Below are positions 6,443 through 10,922 of a DNA stretch of 10,922 bases, piece after piece; the stretch's first letter is position 1; every line of letters begins with the position of its first letter. A program made the translations under genes and the position numbers. Source of the stretch: Rikenellaceae bacterium (lineage in GTDB: Bacteria; Bacteroidota; Bacteroidia; Bacteroidales; Rikenellaceae); the NCBI GenBank assembly GCA_031286025.1, contig JAITVB010000047.1, positions 1-10,922 of the forward strand, given 5' to 3'. Under the pieces are notes generated by a model. The model saw only the letters and a program-made list of their open reading frames with translations, searched no databases and was not told the DNA's origin.

Positions 6443-7534
6443 ATGAGTTTTCGATACAAACGCATCACGGTCAAGATCGGCAGCAACGTCCTCACACGGC
6501 CCGACGGCACGTTGGACGTCACGCGCATGTCGGCCCTCGTGGATCAGGTGGCCGCACTTTACAAGGCGGGGGTCGAGGTGATTTTAGTATCCTCCGGCGC
6601 GGTAGCCTCGGGACGGAATGAACTGAAAGTTTCAAAAAAACTTGACGCCGTGTCGGCGCGGCAACTCTATTCGGCTGTAGGGCAGGCGAAGCTGATCAAC
6701 CGCTATTTCGAGCTTTTTCGGGATCACGGCATGGCGTGCGGCCAGGTGCTGACGACAAAGGAAAATTTTTCGACCCGCGACCAATACCTCAACCAACGCA
6801 ACTGCATACGCACGATGTTGGACAACGGCGTGATCCCGGTGGTGAACGAAAACGACACGATCTCGGTCACCGAACTGATGTTTACCGACAACGACGAACT
6901 TTCGGGGTTGATCGCCACGATGATGGGAATGGAGGCGCTCGTGCTGCTGTCGAACATCGACGGCATTTACGACGGCGACCCGTCGCTCCCTGCGTCGAAA
7001 GTGATTCGCGAGATCGAACCCGAAAAGCAACCGGATATCTCGCAGTTTATTCAAACACGAAGATCGTCGTTCGGCCGCGGGGGGATGACCACCAAATTCA
7101 ACACCGCCCGCAAAGTGGCCGACGAAGGCATTGCGGTGATCATCGCCAACGGCAAGCGCGAGAACATCCTGATCGACTTGTTGCGAAGAGACGGCGATAT
7201 GGTTTGCACCCGTTTTATCCCGTCGCCCCACCCCATTTCAGGCGTGAGGAAGTGGATCGCCCACTCTGACGATTTTTCGAAGGGCGAGGTCGCGATCAAC
7301 GCCGGGGCGTTCGAAGCCCTTCAGAAGAGCCGGGCGACAAGTTTGTTGCCGGTGGGGATCATCGACGTGAAGGGCGATTTCGAAAAGGATGATATTGTAA
7401 AGATCCTCTGTGACGGCCGGCAGGTCGGTGTGGGGCGCATCGCCGCCGACAGTGAGAAAGTGCGGACGCTGATCGGCGCCAAAGGTGGACGGCCCGTGAT
7501 CCATTGCGATTATATGTACCTTGATTTTCAGTAA
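6443..7534 (+). CDS. proB: Glutamate 5-kinase (363 aa)
   Basis: Phosphorylates the gamma-carboxyl of L-glutamate with ATP, the first and normally proline-inhibited step of proline synthesis. Amino-acid-kinase domain about 1-255: [14 protein letters not shown] (5-18), [11 protein letters not shown] (48-58), VNENDT (134-139), [13 protein letters not shown] (168-180) and FGRGGMTTK (210-218), the last being the usual GTGGM.TK loop with Arg in the Thr position. A PUA domain follows at about 265-355 ([10 protein letters not shown], then [11 protein letters not shown]). Length agrees with the 367-residue E. coli enzyme. The start at 6443 gives the usual short lead before the first beta strand; ATG 6431, four codons earlier, is also possible and is the first ATG after the promoter box. 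It is followed after one base by proA, so it is the first gene of an operon. Confidence 0.95.
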   Translation: MSFRYKRITVKIGSNVLTRPDGTLDVTRMSALVDQVAALYKAGVEVILVSSGAVASGRNELKVSKKLDAVSARQLYSAVGQAKLINRYFELFRDHGMACGQVLTTKENFSTRDQYLNQRNCIRTMLDNGVIPVVNENDTISVTELMFTDNDELSGLIATMMGMEALVLLSNIDGIYDGDPSLPASKVIREIEPEKQPDISQFIQTRRSSFGRGGMTTKFNTARKVADEGIAVIIANGKRENILIDLLRRDGDMVCTRFIPSPHPISGVRKWIAHSDDFSKGEVAINAGAFEALQKSRATSLLPVGIIDVKGDFEKDDIVKILCDGRQVGVGRIAADSEKVRTLIGAKGGRPVIHCDYMYLDFQ

Positions 7535-7535
7535 G

Positions 7536-8783
7536 ATGAACCTGACGGAAATTCTCGAAAAGTCGGTTGAAGCCGGCCGGGCGTTGGCAATGGCCGACAA
7601 CGAAACGATCGATAAAGTGTTGTTGGCGTTAGCCGATGAAAGCGAGGCGCAGACCGCCGCCATCGTGGCGGCCAACGAAAAAGACCAGGCGCGGATGTCG
7701 ATGCAAGATCCGACATTCGACCGGTTGGTACTCAATCCCGAGCGCATCCGCGACATCGCGGCCGATCTGCGGGCGGTGGCGGCCCTCCCCTCGCCCGTGG
7801 GGCGGGTACTGGACAGGAAAACGCGACCCAACGGACTGGCGATCACTAAAGTGAGCGTGCCGTTCGGAGTGATCGGGATCATTTATGAGGCGCGACCCAA
7901 CGTGACGTTCGACGTCTTTTCGATCTGCCTGAAATCGGGCAACGCCTGTATCCTCAAGGGCGGCTCGGATGCCGCCGATTCGAACGAAGTCATTGTCGGC
8001 ATCATCCATGGAATACTGAAACGATTCGGCCTTGCCCCGGAGATCGCCACACTGCTGCCCAACGACCGGGCCGCGACGGCGGCGCTGTTGGGAGCGGTGG
8101 GCTACGTCGACCTCATTATTCCGCGCGGCAGCCAAGGGCTTATTAATTTTGTAAGGGACAATGCGCGGGTGCCGGTGATCGAAACCGGGGCGGGTATCGT
8201 CCACGTCTATTTCCACACGAGCGGCGATGCGGCCAAAGCGGCGGCGATCATTAACAACGCCAAAACACGGCGGGTAAGCGTGTGTAACGCCCTCGACGGC
8301 CTGGTCGTCGACCGGGCGCGATTGGCCGACCTACCCGCGCTGTGCGAGAAATTGGCGGCGAGCAACGTCATCGTTTATGCCGACACGGAGGCTTATGCCG
8401 TGCTCGACGGGCACTACCCCGCCGCACTGCTGCAACACGCCACGAGCGACAGTTTCGGAACGGAATTTCTGGATTATAAAATGTCGGTCAAAACCGTGGG
8501 CGGCATCGACGATGCGATTGTCCACGTAACCCGCCACTCGTCGAAGCACAGCGAAACGATCGTCGCCACGGACCGCGCGGCGATCGACCGATACCTGCGA
8601 CAGATCGACGCGGCTTGCGTCTATGCCAACGCGTCGACCGCTTTTACGGATGGCGCGCAGTTCGGGTTGGGCGCCGAGATCGGTATCAGCACGCAGAAAC
8701 TCCACGCCCGCGGCCCGATGGCCCTCGAAGAGTTGACCGGCTACAAATACATCATCGAAGGCGACGGGCAGATTCGGAGCTAA
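7536..8783 (+). CDS. proA: Glutamate-5-semialdehyde dehydrogenase (gamma-glutamyl phosphate reductase, 415 aa)
   Basis: Reduces gamma-glutamyl phosphate with NADPH to glutamate 5-semialdehyde, which cyclises to pyrroline-5-carboxylate; the partner of ProB. Aldehyde-dehydrogenase fold with the ProA signatures [17 protein letters not shown] (108-124), [15 protein letters not shown] (132-146), [14 protein letters not shown] (193-206) and the catalytic Cys250 in [11 protein letters not shown]. The C-terminus has [20 protein letters not shown] (366-385) and [14 protein letters not shown] (392-405). Length is almost the same as E. coli ProA (417). The ATG at 7536 is one base after the proB stop, the tight spacing expected of coupled translation; a TTG at 7521 inside proB is not needed. 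The third proline gene, proC, is not in the window. Confidence 0.96.
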   Translation: MNLTEILEKSVEAGRALAMADNETIDKVLLALADESEAQTAAIVAANEKDQARMSMQDPTFDRLVLNPERIRDIAADLRAVAALPSPVGRVLDRKTRPNGLAITKVSVPFGVIGIIYEARPNVTFDVFSICLKSGNACILKGGSDAADSNEVIVGIIHGILKRFGLAPEIATLLPNDRAATAALLGAVGYVDLIIPRGSQGLINFVRDNARVPVIETGAGIVHVYFHTSGDAAKAAAIINNAKTRRVSVCNALDGLVVDRARLADLPALCEKLAASNVIVYADTEAYAVLDGHYPAALLQHATSDSFGTEFLDYKMSVKTVGGIDDAIVHVTRHSSKHSETIVATDRAAIDRYLRQIDAACVYANASTAFTDGAQFGLGAEIGISTQKLHARGPMALEELTGYKYIIEGDGQIRS

Positions 8784-8795
8784 AAGCGTGATTTG

Positions 8796-8996
8796 ATGAA
8801 AAAACGGAAAATTTTCCGGATCGTTTATCTGGTGATCAATGTTTGTTACATCATATTGACTGTCTTGTTCTTTCTTTTGAACGAGACCAAACTGTCGGCT
8901 TTCATTGCCTCACTCATCCTCGGGACGTTGTTGACCGTAAATGCGGTGCTGCAACTGAGGCAACCGCATAAAGATGAAAAGCAAGAGGAAAATTGA
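8796..8996 (+). CDS. Small two-helix membrane protein, unknown function (66 aa)
   Basis: I do not recognise the family. The sequence begins with a basic stretch (MKKRKIFR), then a hydrophobic helix at about 7-28, a short polar turn (NETK, 29-32), a second helix at about 33-53, and a charged hydrophilic tail (QPHKDEKQEEN). The basic N-terminus and short turn suggest a helical hairpin in the inner membrane with both ends in the cytoplasm. It begins 12 nt after the proA stop and ends 31 nt before the nnr start, so it is almost certainly co-transcribed. A TTG directly before the ATG is not needed. Position and composition support a real gene; context gives no clear job. Confidence 0.7.
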   Translation: MKKRKIFRIVYLVINVCYIILTVLFFLLNETKLSAFIASLILGTLLTVNAVLQLRQPHKDEKQEEN

Positions 8997-9027
8997 TCTT
9001 CTACTCGGAAACCATCCATATCCGACC

Positions 9028-10500
9028 ATGAAAATCCTCACCGGCCCCCAGATTCGGCAAGCCGACCGGGCAACGATCGAGCGCGAACCCATCGCCTCGA
9101 TCGACCTGATGGAACGCGCCTCGGTGCGAATGGCCGACTACCTGACCGGATGCCACGGTGTCGAACATGAATTCCTTTTCCTGGTAGGCAAAGGGAACAA
9201 CGGTGGCGACGGACTGGCGGTGGCTCGCATCCTCGCCCAACGCAAATACCGTTGCCGGGTTTATACGCTTTTTCCGCCCGAAACGGGTAGCGACGATTTT
9301 CGGAAAAACTTCGAGCGGCTGCCCGATACAATCGAGGTGACGGCTTTTTCGGCCGAAAATCCACCGGAAATCTCGGTCTCGACTGTGATCGTCGACGCCC
9401 TGCTCGGCACCGGATTCGTCAGGCCACTACGCGAACCGTTCCCGGCGGCCATCGGGTGGATCAACGCAAGCGGGAGCGAGGTAGTGGCGCTCGATATTCC
9501 GTCAGGCCTCACCACCGAATTTGACAACGCCGGGGCACAAGCCGTACAGGCTACGTTGACCCTTACCCTCGAATTTCCCAAAGTTTCGTTGCTGTTACCC
9601 GAGGCGGGCGAACGAGCGGGCGAAGTGGTCATCATTCCCCTCGGCCTTGACCGGGCGTTTTTGGATGAGGCGACAGGCGACTACTTTTATGTGACAGCGG
9701 AAGATCTGCCTGTTCTCGCACGTCCTAAATTCGGACACAAAGGCTCATTCGGCCATGCACTGCTCATCTGTGGAAGCCTGGGAATGGCCGGGGCGGCCGT
9801 GTTGTCGACCCGGGCAGCCCTGCGATCGGGATGCGGGTTGGTGACCGTCCATGTACCGGTCAACGAACGCGCTGCAATTCATGCGGCCGCCCCCTCGGCA
9901 CTGGTCAGTTGCGATGGTGGGAACTGCTTTTCTGCCTTGCCCGCCGGACTCGAAAATTACGCGGCCGTCGGCATCGGCCCCGGATTGGGACAAGATCCGA
10001 TCACCGCCGGAGCATTCAAGGCCCTGTTACGGGCCTACCGATCACCGATGGTGATCGACGCCGACGCGCTCAATCTCGTGGCCACCCAACCGGAACTGCG
10101 CGATCTATTACCCCCGGGCTCGATCCTTACCCCCCATCCCGGCGAATTGCGGCGACTGATCGGCACATGGGACGGGGAACGTGAAAAATTCGATCGGGTG
10201 CGGGCCTTTGCCGCCGAAACTCAGTGCATCGTCGTGGTCAAAGGCGCTTACACCGAAATATTTGCCCCAACAGGAGTCGTCTGGTTCAACCCGACCGGCA
10301 ACCCCGGCATGGCCAAAGGAGGTAGCGGCGATGTGCTGACGGGACTGATCACCGGCTTGTTGGCGCATGGCCCCAGTCCGCTACAGGCAGCGTTGGCCGG
10401 CGTATGGTTTCACGGCCGGGCGGGTGACGAAGCCGCCCTGGTATTGGGGTTGGAATCGATGAATGCGGAAGATCTTATCGGGTTTCTAAAGCTGAGATAG
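9028..10500 (+). CDS. nnr: Bifunctional NAD(P)H-hydrate epimerase / ADP-dependent NAD(P)H-hydrate dehydratase (490 aa)
   Basis: Metabolite-repair enzyme that restores NAD(P)H from its damaged hydrated form. The N-terminal epimerase (YjeF_N, about 1-215) interconverts R and S hydrates; the C-terminal ribokinase-like dehydratase (about 225-490) dehydrates the S form using ADP. Epimerase motifs: GKGNNGGDGLAVARIL (55-69 region), DALLGTGF (123-130), DIPSG (156-160). Dehydratase motifs: KFGHKGSFGHALLICGS (234-250), GIGPGLG (315-321), VIDADALN (342-349), LTPHPGE (367-373) and NPGMAKGGSGDVLTGLI (425-441). Length is near E. coli Nnr (515). The start MKILTGPQIRQAD at 9028 is family-typical; an ATG at 8974 would add 18 residues and overlap the small membrane gene. 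It appears to be the last gene of the proBA cluster. No clear intrinsic terminator follows it before the tRNA promoter. Confidence 0.95.
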   Translation: MKILTGPQIRQADRATIEREPIASIDLMERASVRMADYLTGCHGVEHEFLFLVGKGNNGGDGLAVARILAQRKYRCRVYTLFPPETGSDDFRKNFERLPDTIEVTAFSAENPPEISVSTVIVDALLGTGFVRPLREPFPAAIGWINASGSEVVALDIPSGLTTEFDNAGAQAVQATLTLTLEFPKVSLLLPEAGERAGEVVIIPLGLDRAFLDEATGDYFYVTAEDLPVLARPKFGHKGSFGHALLICGSLGMAGAAVLSTRAALRSGCGLVTVHVPVNERAAIHAAAPSALVSCDGGNCFSALPAGLENYAAVGIGPGLGQDPITAGAFKALLRAYRSPMVIDADALNLVATQPELRDLLPPGSILTPHPGELRRLIGTWDGEREKFDRVRAFAAETQCIVVVKGAYTEIFAPTGVVWFNPTGNPGMAKGGSGDVLTGLITGLLAHGPSPLQAALAGVWFHGRAGDEAALVLGLESMNAEDLIGFLKLR

Positions 10501-10543
10501 CCAGGGCTTTCTAACAGGCAAACAGGAGAAAATCGGGCCGGAG

Positions 10544-10575
10544 TTTGGAGAATTGTGTAAAATAGTGTAAGTTTG
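10544..10575 (+). promoter_or_regulatory. Promoter of tRNA-Leu
   Basis: TTTG (10544-10547), a 20-nt spacer and TAAGTTTG (10568-10575) form a canonical Bacteroidota housekeeping promoter, the best match in the window. Transcription would start near 10580, giving a leader of about 40 nt before the tRNA. The remainder of the 119-nt gap after nnr shows no other supported feature. Confidence 0.7.
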
Positions 10576-10619
10576 TCGCTTGAAAGTCTACGGTTGGCGG
10601 CAGTTGCCGTGAGCAAAAC

Positions 10620-10706
10620 GCCCGGATGGCGGAATTGGTAGACGCGTTGGTCTCAAACACCAATGGCCGTAAGGCCGTGCCGGTTCGATCCCGGCTCCGG
10701 GTACCA
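10620..10706 (+). tRNA. tRNA-Leu(CAA)
   Basis: An 87-nt class II tRNA reading UUG codons. Acceptor arms GCCCGGA (10620-10626) and TCCGGGT (10696-10702) pair over seven positions, with a G1-U72 wobble as in E. coli leucine tRNAs. The D arm contains AATTGGTAGA. The anticodon stem TTGGT/ACCAA encloses loop CTCAAAC, with anticodon CAA. The long variable arm pairs GGCC with GGCC around GTAA, as leucine and serine tRNAs require. The T arm is GCCGG-TTCGATC-CCGGC. Discriminator A is followed by an encoded CCA. Its 3' half is a typical target for tyrosine integrases; see the repeats beyond it. Confidence 0.96.
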
Positions 10707-10709
10707 TTG

Positions 10710-10750
10710 AAAAATCACAAAGATTTGACAATCAAATCTTTGTGATTTTT
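10710..10750. terminator. Perfect 18-bp hairpin after tRNA-Leu, likely bidirectional terminator
   Basis: Arms 10710-10727 and 10733-10750 are exact reverse complements over 18 bp around a 5-nt loop (ACAAT). The outer part is A5 on the left and T5 on the right, and more T-rich sequence follows (ATTTTC), so the structure can act as an A-hairpin-T terminator from either side. It starts four bases after the tRNA CCA and would set the 3' end of the tRNA precursor. Confidence 0.8.
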
Positions 10751-10770
10751 ATTTTCTGTCGATGTGGAAT

Positions 10771-10792
10771 TTTTGTCCGCATTTTGTCCGCA
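10771..10792 (+). repeat. Two exact 11-bp tandem direct repeats TTTTGTCCGCA
   Basis: TTTTGTCCGCA occurs twice with no spacer (10771-10781 and 10782-10792), about 65 bp after the tRNA-Leu 3' end. Two identical sites one helical turn apart are typical of protein-binding arrays, including integrase arm-type sites. The function is an inference. Confidence 0.6.
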
Positions 10793-10850
10793 AATCGCGG
10801 TGACTGCATTTTGCAAAGGGAAATATTTCAAAAAATCGCGACTCTTTAGG

Positions 10851-10894
10851 TGAGCCTATTGTGAGCCGATCGCGAGCCCATTATGAGCCGATTA
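10851..10894 (+). repeat. Four degenerate 11-bp tandem repeats with core GAGCC
   Basis: Units begin at 10851, 10862, 10873 and 10884, exactly 11 bp apart: TGAGCCTATTG, TGAGCCGATCG, CGAGCCCATTA, TGAGCCGATTA. Seven positions (GAGCC and the AT two bases later) are invariant. The consensus is YGAGCCNATYR. No open reading frame that I would support covers the array, and the 172 nt from 10751 to the window end hold no gene. The array has the same 11-bp period as the pair at 10771-10792 but a different sequence. Confidence 0.65.
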
Positions 10895-10922
10895 AAACGT
10901 ACTTGAGACTCCTGCCATCTCC

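Noticed and set aside
8974-9027. Extended nnr start at 8974.
   Set aside because: It overlaps the end of the small membrane gene, and the family-typical N-terminus begins at 9028.
10590-10610. Hairpin CGGCA/TGCCG in the tRNA leader as a terminator for nnr.
   Set aside because: It has a 5-bp stem with a 2-nt loop, lacks a T-tract and lies downstream of the tRNA promoter, so it would block the tRNA.
10620-10702. G1-U72 wobble at the top of the tRNA-Leu acceptor stem as a possible defect.
   Set aside because: E. coli leucine tRNAs have the same G1-U72 pair and all other stems pair well, so the tRNA appears intact.
10771-10894. CRISPR array.
   Set aside because: Units are 11 bp and directly tandem, with no unique spacers of 25-40 bp between longer repeats.

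Overview
The window looks like core chromosome of a fairly GC-rich gut-type anaerobe of the Bacteroidota. Several intergenic regions carry the Bacteroidota promoter core TAnnTTTG, once with an upstream TTTG at the expected distance. Starts generally lack strong Shine-Dalgarno sequences. There is a lipoprotein with a clean lipobox and a ferredoxin-linked 2-oxoacid oxidoreductase typical of anaerobes. The GC-rich coding style resembles the Alistipes/Rikenellaceae branch, but that placement is an inference made without any database search.

From 118 to 6268 everything is on the minus strand, in transcription order: a two-subunit 2-oxoacid (probably 2-oxoglutarate):ferredoxin oxidoreductase (korA, korB, 5 nt apart), a lactonase-family beta-propeller lipoprotein, and a RecQ-family helicase with the zinc module unusually far C-terminal. 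The lactonase and recQ genes are separated by 149 nt that carries a palindromic repeat and a promoter-like box. A further promoter-like box at the left edge points to a gene outside the window. A 174-bp divergent region at 6269-6442 separates korA from proB and holds candidate promoters for both directions, one of them almost touching the korA start codon.

From 6443 to 10500 the plus strand carries a compact cluster: proB and proA (the first two steps of proline synthesis from glutamate, 1 nt apart), a 66-residue two-helix membrane protein of unknown function, and a bifunctional NAD(P)H-hydrate epimerase/dehydratase. A tRNA-Leu(CAA) with its own canonical promoter follows at 10620-10706, and directly after it lies a perfect 18-bp inverted repeat with A/T flanks, a likely bidirectional terminator.

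The last 170 bases hold no gene but contain two sets of direct repeats with an 11-bp period: two exact copies at 10771-10792 and four degenerate copies at 10851-10894. This arrangement just downstream of a tRNA 3' end is what the end of a tRNA-integrated element, or an integrase arm region, would look like. It is the most interesting signal here, but the element itself would lie beyond the right edge. The rest is housekeeping, and no complete undescribed system is visible.
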